NCBI GenBank assembly: GCA_020024775.1
Contig: JAHHTF010000003.1
Span: 1-49,572 of the forward strand
Source: Ureaplasma sp.
GTDB lineage: Bacteria > Bacillota_I > Bacilli_A > Mycoplasmatales > Mycoplasmoidaceae
Reading direction: 5' to 3'
DNA length: 49,572 bases
The notes beneath the pieces were generated by a model, which did no database searches, was not told the origin of the DNA, and saw only the letters and a program-made list of their open reading frames with translations. The position numbers and the translations under genes were made by a program. Each line of letters starts with the position of its first letter. The first letter of the stretch is position 1. Positions 11,443-22,004 of this stretch are shown here, piece after piece.

Positions 11443-11943
11443 ATGCCATGATATGCTATATTATTGATTACAATTGCAGCAATAGTTGTTTTATTGGTTC
11501 TTATTATTCGTATCGTTAGGAAAAATAAAAAGAAAGCTTGAATCAAACAACAAAGAGATGAAGTGATGGAACGAGCGGAAAGTTATTATCAAAGAAAACA
11601 ATGCTTCACAGCAAATGAATTTTTAGATTTCTATAACAAAACCAAACAACAAAATATAAAAATATCTTCAATAGATGGACCAGGTATTTATATATTTTCT
11701 ATTGGAACTCGTCCCATATATATTGGTCAATCAATAAATGTTTTTAAAAGAGTTAATTCTCATCTAATAGGTGGTGGGAATGGTGATATATATCATGAAT
11801 ATAAATCAGGAGCTAACTTAAGAATACAAATAATAAAATGCCATCATGATAAATTGAATGAATTAGAAAGTTATTATATCGAAAAATGCAAAACTTGTTT
11901 ATATGGTTATAATAGAAATAAAGGTATACATAGCATTTGATAA
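11443..11943 (+). CDS. Membrane-anchored GIY-YIG nuclease domain protein
   Basis: A 166-aa protein. Residues 4-25 form one hydrophobic helix followed by a Lys/Arg-rich stretch, so the positive-inside rule puts the rest in the cytoplasm. The remainder is a GIY-YIG nuclease domain: GIY at 81-83, YIG at 93-95, Arg103 in FKRVNSHL, and a candidate metal-binding Glu142 in LNELESYY. All catalytic positions appear present. GIY-YIG domains cut DNA in homing, repair (UvrC) and restriction; a membrane-tethered small form is unusual. A TATAAT lies at 11405-11410. It is monocistronic and ends at a hairpin. Confidence 0.8.
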
Positions 11944-11949
11944 TATAAA

Positions 11950-11975
11950 AATAGAGCGCCACTCGGTGCTCTATT
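11950..11975. terminator. Bidirectional terminator hairpin
   Basis: An 11-bp stem (11950-11960 with 11965-11975, one G-T pair) and an ACTC loop lie between two converging genes. It can serve the GIY-YIG gene and degV. Confidence 0.75.
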
Positions 11976-11978
11976 ATA

Positions 11979-12851
11979 TTACTCATTAGCTTCAATTAAA
12001 ATTGAGAATGTATCTGTACCAACATGCATTAAGATGCTATCTGGTAATAATGATGGTTCGTGTCCACTTAGTTTTAATTTAGTTAAAATCATTTCAGTTA
12101 ACTTTTGCCCAACTTCTTGGTTTTTTAAATCATTCATGATACTAATATGTTTGATACCTTTAGTCATAAAATGATTATTGTCATCAATTTCTTTTAAAGA
12201 CTTAGCTATTGCTCCTTGGATACTTAAATCTTTTGAAACACAATTTAAGTCACCATGGAATCTAATAGATACTTTAATCTTGAATGCTTTAGCAAAGAAA
12301 GCTTTTGCTCCCTTGATTCTGCCACCTTTGATTAGTTGGTCTAAACTATTAACCGTTAATGTTCCACAAACTCTTTTATATCTGTTTTCTAATCATTCAT
12401 TAATTTTTGCTTCATCTAAAGTTAATGAACCATCTGCTAATTTTTCTCTTAGTTCTTGGATGATTCAATTCCCGTCAATTCCTATAGATCTTGAATTTAA
12501 AACAATAAGTTTATCTTCATATTCCTTTTGCATTGTTTTAAGAGTTGTTCAAAACCCAGACAAATCAATAGAAATAGGAAGGATTAAAATCTTTTCATAT
12601 TGTTCTAATAATGAATTAATTTTATCTTGTAATAATAATTTATTAGGTTGTGCAGTTGATAGGTTACAACCAGTATCTAACTTATTATTTAATTCATCTC
12701 TTGTGATATCTACTGAATCACTGTATGTTATAAATTCTCCATCTTTTTCTTCATTGATTAAAATTGGTGTGATATAAATGTCATCATGTTCTTTATTTAA
12801 TAATTCTCAGCTTGAAGCTGTGTCAAAAATAAATGCATATTGTTTTTTCAT
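11979..12851 (-). CDS. DegV family fatty-acid-binding protein
   Basis: A 290-aa protein beginning KKQYAFIFDTASS, the usual first strand of DegV proteins. It also has STAQPN (the DegV 'TSQP' ligand site), ILPISIDLSG, NSRSIG and the C-terminal HVGTDTFSI. Family members bind fatty acids and act as the FakB subunit that presents them to fatty-acid kinase FakA. A fakA gene is not in this window. ATG 12851 is preceded by AT-rich promoter-like sequence. Confidence 0.9.
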
Positions 12852-12900
12852 AATGGTATTATTTTATAAAAAATTGATTATTTATTAAGAAAATAATAAG

Positions 12901-13953
12901 TTAATTAAACAAATTATCTATTGTATCAAACAAACAATCAATATTTTTGGGTCTAAGATGGTTATTTTCATCAATTTTGTAGTTTGTTAATAGATGTTTG
13001 TATTTTAAGAAAATTTCATTGTTAACAGGAATGTTTAAATCAAATCCATCCAATAATCTTAAGCCCATCATCAGTTTTGTTTTTTGTAGATCTTCTAAAT
13101 TAATTATATTGTTTTCTTTAATTGGGTTTAAAATATCTTTTGAATATTTATAGTAGTTGTCATTTTCATATCCAAATGACCCATATCCAAAAGCCATTCA
13201 ATCATCGAAATTCCAATATACTAAATTGTGTTTTGATTGGTAATTATCTGATATTGATCAATTAGAAATTTCATATCTTTTGTATCCAAGTTTTTTCATC
13301 ATTCTTTTTATGAATTCTAATTGTAATTCTTCATTATCAAAATCCAATTCATAATCAGATTTGGTTAAGATAGAATTTTCTTTTAATTCTAAAGCATAAT
13401 AAGAAATGTGTTTGATATTATGTTCTTTAATAAAATCGAAAACATCCTTAATATCATTCAAGGACATGTTTTTATAATTGTAAATAAAATCACAACTTAC
13501 ATTATTAATTCCATTTTGATACAGTAAATTTATTGCATCAATTACTTGTTGTTTGTTGTGTGTTCTTTTCATATCTTTTAGGATTTCATCATTTAATGTT
13601 TGAACACCTAATGATATTCTATTTACATTATTTTGTTTGAATATCTGCACTTGTTTATCATCTATGAATTCTGGGTTGCATTCAATAGTGAACTCAGTAT
13701 TCTTATTAGTAAATTGTTTTAAGAAACTGAGTAATAATTCTAGATTCTCATAACTTAAATAATTAGGTGTTCCTCCACCTAAATATATAGTGTTTAATGA
13801 ACTAGGTTCTATGTTTTTGGATTCAATTTGTTCAATGGTGTTTAATACAAATTGATGCATATATGATTCATCATGAGTTTTAATTCTTTTGAAATCACAA
13901 TAAGAACAGATGTTAGAACAAAAAGGAATATGAATATATAAAGATTTAGTCAT
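12901..13953 (-). CDS. hemW: HemW-like radical SAM protein (coproporphyrinogen oxidase-like)
   Basis: A 350-aa protein. The radical SAM cluster motif is CSNICSYC (Cys12, Cys16, Cys19), followed by YLGGGTPNYL and FTIECNPEF, as in HemN/HemW. The length fits HemW rather than true HemN. HemW proteins are haem chaperones, and mollicutes make no haem, so the role here is unclear. The start overlaps the end of miaA by 8 nt. The frame crosses TGA Trp codons at about 13200-13260. Confidence 0.85.
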
Positions 13954-14851
13954 TTAGAAAATCCTTTATAACAGCATATAATTCCTCATAATTTGGGTTT
14001 AAATAATCAAAGATATATTTATTAGGGAATTTGTTATTACATCATGTTAATTGCATCTTTGCTAATTTTCTAATCTTTTGTTGGATTAATTCCTTGTTTA
14101 ATTCAGTGCCAAATAAAACATGGTTTAGAACCTCAGGATATCCAATTGCTTTTAAAGCTTTTAAATGAACTATAGATTCACCATATTTGTTGACCAATTC
14201 TTTAACTTCATTGGTCCAACTATTGTCTAACATTTCTAATGTTCTTTTATTTAAATACTTGTATAATTGTTCTCTATCTTTTGTAGTCATAATTACAAGA
14301 GTTTTGTATTTAGGTTTATTTCTATTAGCTATACTAGTTTTAGATGTTTTTTCTGTTTTAATTAGTGCTACGGTTCTTAATAATCTTCTTCTGTTGTTAA
14401 CTGATATTTTCTCAGAATATTCTTGATCATGTTCTTTGATGAAATCATATAATTCTTCATTAGAATATTTTTGGTCTAATTCGTTTATTAAGTCATCTAA
14501 TAAATGTTCTGTGAAATTATATCCAGATACAATTGCATCAACATAAAGATGGCTACCGCCACACAAAATTATAGGATGATTTCTTTTTTTAATTTCATCA
14601 TACTTTTGTTCAAAAGCTTTTTGAAATAAAGAAACATCCCATTCATCAAAGATAGAAATATTGTTAATTAAATGGTGTGGTATTTGTGCTAGTTGTTCAG
14701 CACTAGGTTTATTAATTCCAACATTAAGTTCTTTATAAACTTGGAATGCATCAGAATTAATGATTTCAGCATCAAAATGTTTTGCAATATCGATTGATAG
14801 TGCTGTTTTTTTAGTTCCACTAGGACCTATGATTACAATAAGTTTATTCAT
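13946..14851 (-). CDS. miaA: tRNA dimethylallyltransferase
   Basis: A 301-aa enzyme that prenylates A37 of tRNAs reading UNN codons. Support: P-loop GPSGTKKTALS at residues 8-18, INSDAFQVY (family: NSDxxQxY), HHLINNI, LCGGSHLYVDA (family: GGTGLY), and the C-terminal LKALKAIGYPEV. The last P-loop Gly is replaced by Lys (GTKKT instead of GTGKT). The C-terminal ~30 residues follow a TGA Trp codon at 14042. It overlaps the hemW-like start by 8 nt. Confidence 0.9.
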
Positions 14852-14853
14852 AA

Positions 14854-15039
14854 TTAACCATTTGTTTTTAAAGCGATTAAAACAATTAAACCAACTAAAG
14901 CAGCTAATGCTAATAACCCAAAAACAACAAGAATAGCAACCTTAGCTTTTCTATTTAAGGGTTTAGGTTCTTTAGTCTTGTCTTCTTGGATAACTGTGGT
15001 TTTATCTTTTAATTTATATCTTTCATCTTGGTTAATCAT
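14854..15039 (-). CDS. Small single-pass membrane protein
   Basis: A 61-aa protein: a charged N-terminal half of ~35 residues (KDKTTVIQEDKTKEPKPLNR), then one hydrophobic helix of ~22 residues and a short KTNG tail. It is tightly packed: its start overlaps the methyltransferase end by 8 nt, and its stop is 2 nt before miaA. The spacing argues it is a real gene. No family recognised. Confidence 0.6.
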   Translation of the reverse strand: MINQDERYKLKDKTTVIQEDKTKEPKPLNRKAKVAILVVFGLLALAALVGLIVLIALKTNG

Positions 15040-15604
15040 GTTTAGTAATTACTCCTATACCATCATCAAAGTTTAAGAATTTAAAATTAAAATCATTTTG
15101 AGTTTCTAAATAATATTTTAATTCATCAACTTTGTTTAAGAGTTTTATGTTGTCTTTAGTTTTATTTTTCTTGTTTCTTATTTTTTTAAGTAATAAGTTG
15201 TCAATGATAATTACACCATTAGGATTTAAGAATTCAATGTATTTGTAAATAAGATCCTTTTGGTGTGATTTTGGTCCATCAATAAAAATGAAGTCAAAAT
15301 TAGTACTAGGTGTGTAATCAAAAACATCTTGGTTTAAGAAATGTATTTTATTAGATTGATTATACTTTAGTGCTATTTGATATGAGTGTTCATTTTTTTC
15401 AATCGTAATAATAGATTCAATACTTTTACATGTTGAAATTAAATAAGTACTGAAACCATATGCAGTTCCAATTTCTAAAGCTGATTGGAAGTTGTTTTTA
15501 TTGATGAGATTAATGATATACTTAATAGTTTTTCTTCTAACTATTGGTATGTTATCTTGGATGCAAAGTCTATAAAGTTCTTTGTGTCTTTTGTATCTGA
15601 ACAT
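15032..15604 (-). CDS. SAM-dependent O-methyltransferase
   Basis: A 190-aa class I methyltransferase. Motif I is ALEIGTAYGFST, followed by IITIEKNE (acidic ribose-binding residue), FDFIFIDGPKSH and GVIIIDNLL. This is the caffeoyl-CoA O-methyltransferase/TrmR (YrrM) pattern; TrmR methylates 5-hydroxyuridine at the tRNA wobble position. Its place beside miaA is consistent with a tRNA-modification role, but that is inference. Confidence 0.82.
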   Translation of the reverse strand: MFRYKRHKELYRLCIQDNIPIVRRKTIKYIINLINKNNFQSALEIGTAYGFSTYLISTCKSIESIITIEKNEHSYQIALKYNQSNKIHFLNQDVFDYTPSTNFDFIFIDGPKSHQKDLIYKYIEFLNPNGVIIIDNLLLKKIRNKKNKTKDNIKLLNKVDELKYYLETQNDFNFKFLNFDDGIGVITKHD

Positions 15605-15609
15605 TTTTA

Positions 15610-16761
15610 TTAGTTAGTTGAATCTTCTTCAGGGTTAGCAAAAACTTTATCGATTCAATCGAAGAAAGTATTGTTTTTTGGTTTTAAACTAACATCAGCA
15701 CTATTTTGGTTTGCAGTAGTGTCTGTTGTTGTTTTTTTAGTTGGTTCAATAGATCTTGATTTGCTTGCAGAAGCTGTAGTTTGTTGGTCATCTGGTGTTG
15801 TGTTTTCATCAGTAGCAGGAGGCGTAAATGAATCTAAAAATAATTCAGTTAGTTTTCCGTCTTTATACCCAACAACAATACCTGGGATAGATGTGATATC
15901 TTTAACTCCACTGAATTCAGGTCTTGTTTTAATGTATGAAACAAAGTTTCTGAATTCGTTAGATAAAGCATCATTTGCATAGTATACATTTTTTCCATCA
16001 ATGTCATCGTATGTTGCGAAAGGAGAGTAATCAATAATGATTGAGTTAGGAGCAATGATTCATGGGTTGTGTTTAACATTTTTATCTCTACCATCAACAC
16101 CACCTGGTGAGTTTGCTGTTAAGAATCCTTCTAAATTAACTGGAATGTTTTCTTTATCAATTTGAGAACCTTCTATTCTAGTTCTTACATAATTTAATTT
16201 ATCTGCTCATTTAGTTCTAGCATCTTTGTCTAATGATTTTCATTCAAATCTGTTATTTCAAGCATCATCTAAAATTGATTGACATTGTTTATAAATTTGT
16301 TCTTTAGTAATTTCAGCAGCATGTGTTGTTTGAATATAACTAACGAAATAAGGAACAGTGTGTGTTTGTTTGAACTTAGAATCATTTCGTACATAATCAA
16401 CAGCTTTTCAGTAATTACCATTAACATTGATTTGATCTTTTAATGGTTTATCTGCTTGGTCTCTAATAAAGTTTTCTGTGTTTGTTGATAAACTTACATC
16501 ATAAAGAAACTCAGAGTTTTTACTAATTCCCTGAGAACCGATATAGAACACATAATTACCATTGTTGATTTTTTTAGTACCCAATAATGCTTCTTTAGCA
16601 GTTACTGGTAAGAAGTCTTGTTGTTTGATAAAGTTGCTTGTATTTGCAGAAATAATTCCTGAACTAATTGCAGCATTAGCAGCAGGGATTAATACACCCA
16701 TAGCTGTTGCTGCTCCGATCCCTAAAATCACTCCAGCTGTTGCGAATATTGATTTTTTCAT
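15610..16761 (-). CDS. Secreted or anchored protein, thioredoxin-fold-like, no CxxC
   Basis: A 383-aa protein. Residues 4-30 form a signal peptide or anchor with AANA but no lipobox Cys. NYVFYIGSQGISKNSEFLYD near residue 70 looks like the first strand and active-site loop of a thioredoxin fold. DITSIPGIVVGYKDGKLTELF near residue 305 looks like the cis-Pro strand and hairpin. The CxxC positions hold Gly-Ser instead, so a redox role is unlikely. The C-terminal ~60 residues are Thr/Ser/Asp-rich and disordered, ending in a short FFDWIDKVF segment. GGAGAG lies just before ATG 16761. The fold assignment is inference. Confidence 0.7.
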
Positions 16762-16856
16762 TAAACTCTCCGTATATAAGATTATTAAATTTACAATTTA
16801 AAATACATTTATTATATAATAAAAAATATTTATTTTTACATTATCATTGAGTTTTT

Positions 16857-16886
16857 TTGTGAACTCTATAGTTTTTAATGTAAAAT
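16857..16886 (+). promoter_or_regulatory. Promoter of tRNA-His
   Basis: A -35-like TTGTGA (16857-16862) and a -10-like TAAAAT (16881-16886), separated by 18 bp, lie 22 bp before the mature tRNA 5' end. Confidence 0.45.
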
Positions 16887-16908
16887 ATATATCGTCTTTT
16901 AAGCACAT

Positions 16909-16988
16909 GGCGACTATGGTGAAGTTGGTTAACACGCCTGACTGTGACTCAGGTATTTTCGCGGGTTCGAGCCCCGTTAGTCGCCCCA
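16909..16988 (+). tRNA. tRNA-His (anticodon GTG)
   Basis: A full cloverleaf. The acceptor stem is GCGACTA with TAGTCGC, preceded by an encoded G-1 (16909) opposite C73, the His identity feature. The anticodon stem-loop is CCTGA-CTGTGAC-TCAGG with anticodon GTG. The T loop is TTCGAGC. The CCA end is encoded (16986-16988). A promoter lies upstream and a hairpin terminator 10 nt downstream. Confidence 0.95.
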
Positions 16989-16998
16989 TTATAATTGG

Positions 16999-17029
16999 TT
17001 GAGAAGGGAAATATTCTTTCTCAATTTTT
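16999..17029 (+). terminator. Rho-independent terminator of tRNA-His
   Basis: A TTGAGAA/TTCTCAA stem (16999-17005 with 17018-17024) is followed by five T. Confidence 0.8.
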
Positions 17030-17054
17030 AATATTATTTCACGTTTTTGATTAC

Positions 17055-17083
17055 AAAATAAAAATCTGTCAACAAGACAGATT
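17055..17083 (-). terminator. Terminator of the 119-aa ORF
   Basis: A perfect 8-bp stem AATCTGTC/GACAGATT (17063-17070 with 17076-17083), loop AACAA. An A-rich plus strand on its left gives a U-rich tail to the minus transcript. It lies 36 nt past the stop at 17119. Confidence 0.75.
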
Positions 17084-17118
17084 AATTAAATTTTTTATTA
17101 ATAAATTAATAATTATTG

Positions 17119-17478
17119 TTATTTTACAAGTTGAATTCTGTCAGAATAATCATCTAAATCTGATTTGATTTGTTCAATAACTTTTTCGTCCAAATCGAAT
17201 TCTAATCCATCAATATTTATGATTTGAAGAATTCAAACAAAATCATGGAATTCTTCAAATGCAAAATCAACAATTTGGCTAGATTCATTTAAGATTACAT
17301 AAGCACTAAAATTTAAATAAAATTTATCATTTTTGTCTTCCTTGTAATCAAAAGATTTTGTTAAATTAAAACGATTTTTATAACCATCAAATACTTCTTT
17401 AAAAGCTACTTCATTGTATTTATTTAGATAACCTTGCATTGTTGTAGGGTAGTCACCTACAATGTATTTAAATTTCAT
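17119..17478 (-). CDS. Small acidic protein, unknown
   Basis: A 119-aa soluble protein starting MKFKYIVGDYPTTMQGY, rich in Asp, Glu, Phe and Tyr, with no hydrophobic segment. The frame continues through a TGA Trp codon at 17233 to TAA 17119. It is monocistronic, with an AT-rich promoter-like upstream region shared divergently with the next plus-strand gene and its own hairpin terminator. I do not recognise a family. Confidence 0.65.
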
Positions 17479-17578
17479 ACATACCTCACTAATTAAATAA
17501 TATTAATATTATATATAATATACCTAAAGATTTTTATATAATAAATATATTGTTTTTTATATAAGGAGAACCAAACAC

Positions 17579-18241
17579 ATGAATAATATGATGCTCTTGA
17601 TTCTGTTGATCTTGCCAATAGGGCTTATCATCTTCTTCATCATCAAGAAGAAAAAACAGCAATCAGCACCAAAGAAACAAAGAAAAGAAGACAGAGATGA
17701 AGTATGAGCAACTGTTAAAAAGCATTTAAGAGAAGAAAATGAATTAGGGAAAGAAGTAATTGATATCTTTACAGTTAAAAGACCTAATCCATATGATGTT
17801 TCTACAATGACTAAAGAACAAAAGGTTCAATTCAAACTGAAACAAAAAGAAACTGAGAAGTTGAAAACAACTAACCCAGAAGAATATAAAAAAATCAAGA
17901 TGCGTGAAGCAGTTGAAAGAAAAAGAAAACCAAGAGATTTATATGTTGTTCTTTTCACAACAAGAGATACAAAAACAATGGTAGTTGATGAACCAAGAGC
18001 AATTGAGTGTGAAGTTATCCTTAAAAAAATTGATAAAACGAGAACTGAAAGAATTATTGAAGTAACTGGGAAACTAGATTACGATAAAGAAAACGAATGA
18101 ATCAAACCAATTCGTGATAGAGAAGATAAGATTTATAAAAAACAACTTGAAAGAGAAGAAAAAAGACAATTACGTATCCAAAAGAATGTTGAATCTAAAC
18201 ATAAGAATTTTGGTAAGAAGTTAGAGGAAGAGGTGCAATAA
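17579..18241 (+). CDS. Single-pass membrane protein with charged cytoplasmic domain
   Basis: A 220-aa protein. Residues 3-22 are a Leu/Ile/Phe helix followed by KKKKQQ, so the C-terminus is cytoplasmic. The rest is highly charged, with a probable beta-rich core (PRDLYVVLFTTRDTKTM) and a coiled-coil end. TATAAT at 17537-17542 and AAGGAG at 17563-17568 precede ATG 17579. It is 2 nt from the ABC ATPase gene and heads the secA-dnaA run. Function unknown; a role beside the ABC ATPase or the Sec system is possible from context only. Confidence 0.7.
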
Positions 18242-18243
18242 TT

Positions 18244-19404
18244 ATGAGTTTCGAAATGTATAATGAATTTCAAGAACAAAATGAATTAGATGATACTAAT
18301 AAATCATTCAATGAAGATGATGATCAACTAGATGGTTCTGCAGAATCAGATTATGTTTCATCACCTCAAGTAACTGCAGAGTCAGATAAAAAAGAAAGAA
18401 TGGTTTATGATGAAAGTTCTTTAGAAGAAGATATTAAAAATCAAAAAGAAGCTGAAGGTAAAGATTTCTTAGGGAAAGACCCTGAAGATATTTTAAACCT
18501 AGCTGCTTTAGAAAAAGAACAAGATAAAGCTATCTCTGAAAAACAAAAAAAATCAAAACTTAAATTAGCTTTCAAATCTCTTTCAAAAGAAGATAGAAAG
18601 AAAATCAAAGATAGAATCAAATTGGTTAAGAAACTAAACAAACCACACTTAGATGAGCCAAAAGAATTACCATTAGATAATCCAGAAAACATCATTGAAT
18701 TAAAAGATGTTAGAAAATATTACAGTAATGGATTTATTATTACTGAAATTCTAAAAGGTATTAACCTTGAAATTAAACATGGTGAATTAGTTATTATCTT
18801 AGGTCCATCAGGTTCTGGTAAGACTACATTAATGAACATTATTTCAGGTCTTGATAGAGCTTCAAAAGGTACTGTTAATGTTAATGGTGAAAACCTAATT
18901 GCTTATAAAGATGGTCAATTAACACAATTTAGAAAAAGATCAATTGGTTATGTTTTCCAACAATATGGGTTATTGCCAAACTTAACTGTTAAAGAAAACA
19001 TTGAAATTGGTAGATATCTTCAAAAAGATGAAAGTAAGAAAAGAAACATTGATGAAATCTTAGCATCATTAGGTCTTCAAGAACATGCTAATAAATTCCC
19101 TCACCAATTATCTGGGGGACAACAACAAAGAGTTTCAATTGCTAGAGCGTTTGCTAAAAACCCATTGATTCTTTTTGGGGATGAACCTACAGGTGCTGTT
19201 GATGAAGAAATGTCTAAAATTATTTTAAAAGAATTCGTAGCTATCAACAAAGAATACAAAACAACAATCATTATTGTTACTCACAACCCTATTTTTGCTG
19301 ATTTAGGTAACTTGGTTATTAAAATCAAGGATGGTAATATCCATGAATTAATTAGAAATGAAAATCCTAAAACTGTTGATGAACTTCCATGAGGTTCTGA
19401 CTAA
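18244..19404 (+). CDS. ABC transporter ATPase (LolD/MacB-like) with acidic N-terminal extension
   Basis: A 386-aa protein. Residues 1-155 are a very acidic, low-complexity extension not found in ordinary 230-aa ATPases of this class. The ATPase domain begins at IIELKDVRKYY: Walker A GPSGSGKTT (187-195), signature LSGGQQQR (from 289), Walker B LILFGDEPTGAVD, and the His switch VTHN. No permease gene is adjacent, so the partner is elsewhere, or the flanking single-pass protein is part of it. It ends WGSD after a TGA Trp, and its TAA overlaps the secA ATG. Confidence 0.87.
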
Positions 19405-22004
19405 TGAGATTTAGATTTTTAGATAAGGTATTACCTCAGAATAGGATTTTATATAAAGCTGAAGAAACAGCTAATCTAGTTATTGCAAAACAAGAAGAAT
19501 ATTCAAAGAAAACTGATGAAGAATTAAGATCCTTATCAGATTCTTTTATCACACACTTAGCAGAAGGAAAAATTATGGAAGACATAATTGTTGATGCTTT
19601 GTGTGTAATCCGTGAAACAATGTATCGTGCCCATGGGATGATGGCATATAAATGTCAACTAATTGGAGCACTAGTTGTTAACTATGGTGACTTTGCTGAA
19701 ATGATGACTGGGGAAGGTAAAACCCTAACATTAGTATTAGCGGCTTACTTGGGTGCAATTTATAAAAAAGGTGTTCATATGGTTACAGTTAATGAATACC
19801 TTGTTCAACGGGATGCTGAATTTGCAGAACATGCATTAGCAAGATTAGGTTTGACTTGTGGTTATATTACTGCAGCAATGCAACCTGATGAAAAAAGAAT
19901 AAACTATAACTATGATGTTACTTATGTTTCAAACTCAGAATTAGGGTTTGATTACTTAAGAGACAACTTAGTTAAAAACTATGCAGATAAGGTTCAAAGA
20001 GGATTGTATTTTGCAATTGTCGATGAAGCTGACTCTGTTTTAATTGATGAAGCTAGAACTCCATTAATTATTGCTGGTCAATCTGATGAAGATGTTAGTA
20101 ACTATATCAAGGTTGATAGATTTGTGAAAACTTTAAAAGAATCAGATTACATTATTGATCTTGAAAGTCACTCAATTACTTTATCTGATTCAGGTGCTGA
20201 AAAAGCAGAACAGTATTTCAATATTGATAATATCTATGATGTTGAATATAGTGACTTAGTTCATAAAATAGGAAATGCTTTAAGAGCTATCTTTATTTTC
20301 AACAATGGTGTTGAATATATTGTTAGAAATAACCATGAAACACACCAACCTGAAATTGCACTAGTAGATGCTTTTACTGGTCGTATTATGGAAGGTAGAA
20401 CATATTCAGCTGGGTTACATCAAGCTATTCAAGCAAAAGAAATGGTTCAAATTGAACCCGAAAACACAACTATTGCTATTTTGACTTACCAATCATTTTT
20501 CAGAATGTATCATAAGTTAGCTGGTGTATCTGGTACTGCTTATACAGAATCAGAAGAAATCTTAAACATTTATAACATGGTGGTTGTTCAAATTCCAACA
20601 AACAAACCTGTTATTAGACATGATTATCCTGACTATATTTTTGACAACAAAAAAGTTAAATGAAAATATGTAGTTGCTGAAATCAAAAAAAGATATAAAA
20701 CAAAACAACCTATCTTGATTGGAACTGGATCAGTAGAAGATTCAGAAATTTTGCATTTACTTTTAACAAGAATCGGAATTCCACATACAGTATTAAATGC
20801 CAAGAACCACGCTCAAGAAGCAGAGATTGTAAAAGAAGCAGGACAATTAGGGAAAATTACAATTGCAACATATATGGCTGGTAGAGGGACTGATATTAAA
20901 TTAGGTCCAGGAGTTCGTGAACTTGGTGGTCTATATGTAATTGGAACTGAAAGAAATGAATCTAGACGGGTTGATAACCAATTAAGAGGTCGTTCTGGAC
21001 GTCAAGGTGATCCAGGTGAATCAAGATTCTTTATTAGTTTACAAGATAACTTATTTAAACGTTTTGCTGGGGATAAATTCCAACAAGCAAACGATAAAAT
21101 GAGTGATGATGTAATTGATACAAAATTCTTCTCTAAATTATTAGACTATACTCAAAAAAGAATTGAAGGGCTAAACTACGATAGTCGTAAAAGTTTAATT
21201 GATTATGACTATGTATTTAGTAGCCAAAGGGAATTATTCTATAAACAAAGAGATATTATTTTATTATCTGAAAATCTATTATTGATTGTTAAAAGAATGT
21301 GTATCTATGTAATTGATTACATTATCAATCAACACATCGATGAAGTGAACGTGGATATTGTTAAATTAGAGGATGTAATTAAACACTTTAATGAAGAAAT
21401 CTTCCACAAAGAAATATTAACTTTGGACATGTTTGAATCTTATAAAATCAGTCATGTTAAAGCAATCATCTATGAAGAACTAATTAAGTTTGTCGATGAA
21501 TTAGCATCTGAATTAGATATCGATGGGTTCAATAGAGCAGCAAGAGATAATATTGTTTCATATATGGATAGACACTGATCTTGATTCTTGGAACGTGTTT
21601 CTAAGACTAAAGAAAATGTTAACCTTAGAGCTTATGAACAAAAATCTCCTTTAAATATCTTTATTGAAGAAGTAGATAAAGCTTTCAAAGAATTGATTAC
21701 AAAAATCGCATATAATGTAATCACAAGCTTAACAGCAAATTCATTAAATGATTTAAACCAAACAATGATGTTTGAATCAATCAACCAATTATCAGAACAA
21801 GAACAACCATCTGTTCAAACTAATGATCCAAACAATCCATTTAATGGAGTGTTCTCATTGGATTTTGATAAATGTTTCTATAAAGATTCAGATATTGAAT
21901 TTATTGCAACAGTAGCTCAAACTCGTTTAAATGATTTCCATACAATTGCAGAAAGAAAATTTGAAGACATTGTTCTAGATGATTCAAAAATAATATATGC
22001 TTAA
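19404..22004 (+). CDS. secA: Preprotein translocase ATPase SecA
   Basis: An 866-aa motor that drives preproteins through SecYEG. It has QLIGALVVNYG, Walker A MTGEGKTL (Lys106), the DEAD-like VDEADSVLIDEARTPLIIAG, and the second-helicase-domain block ATYMAGRGTDI, GGLYVIGTERNESRRVDNQLRGRSGRQGD (residues ~510-545, split here by commas only for length: GTERNESRR, QLRGRSGRQGDPG). The C-terminal zinc/SecB-binding tail is absent, as is common in mollicutes. The frame crosses TGA codons at 20661 and 21576-21582. The ATG overlaps the preceding TAA by one base. Confidence 0.96.

Noticed and set aside
12178..12777. A 199-aa plus-strand ORF
   Set aside because: It is the antisense shadow of degV, whose minus-strand translation shows the family motifs.
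15671..16103. ORFs on both strands within the secreted protein gene
   Set aside because: They are out-of-frame shadows; the gene at 15610-16761 is continuous under code 4.
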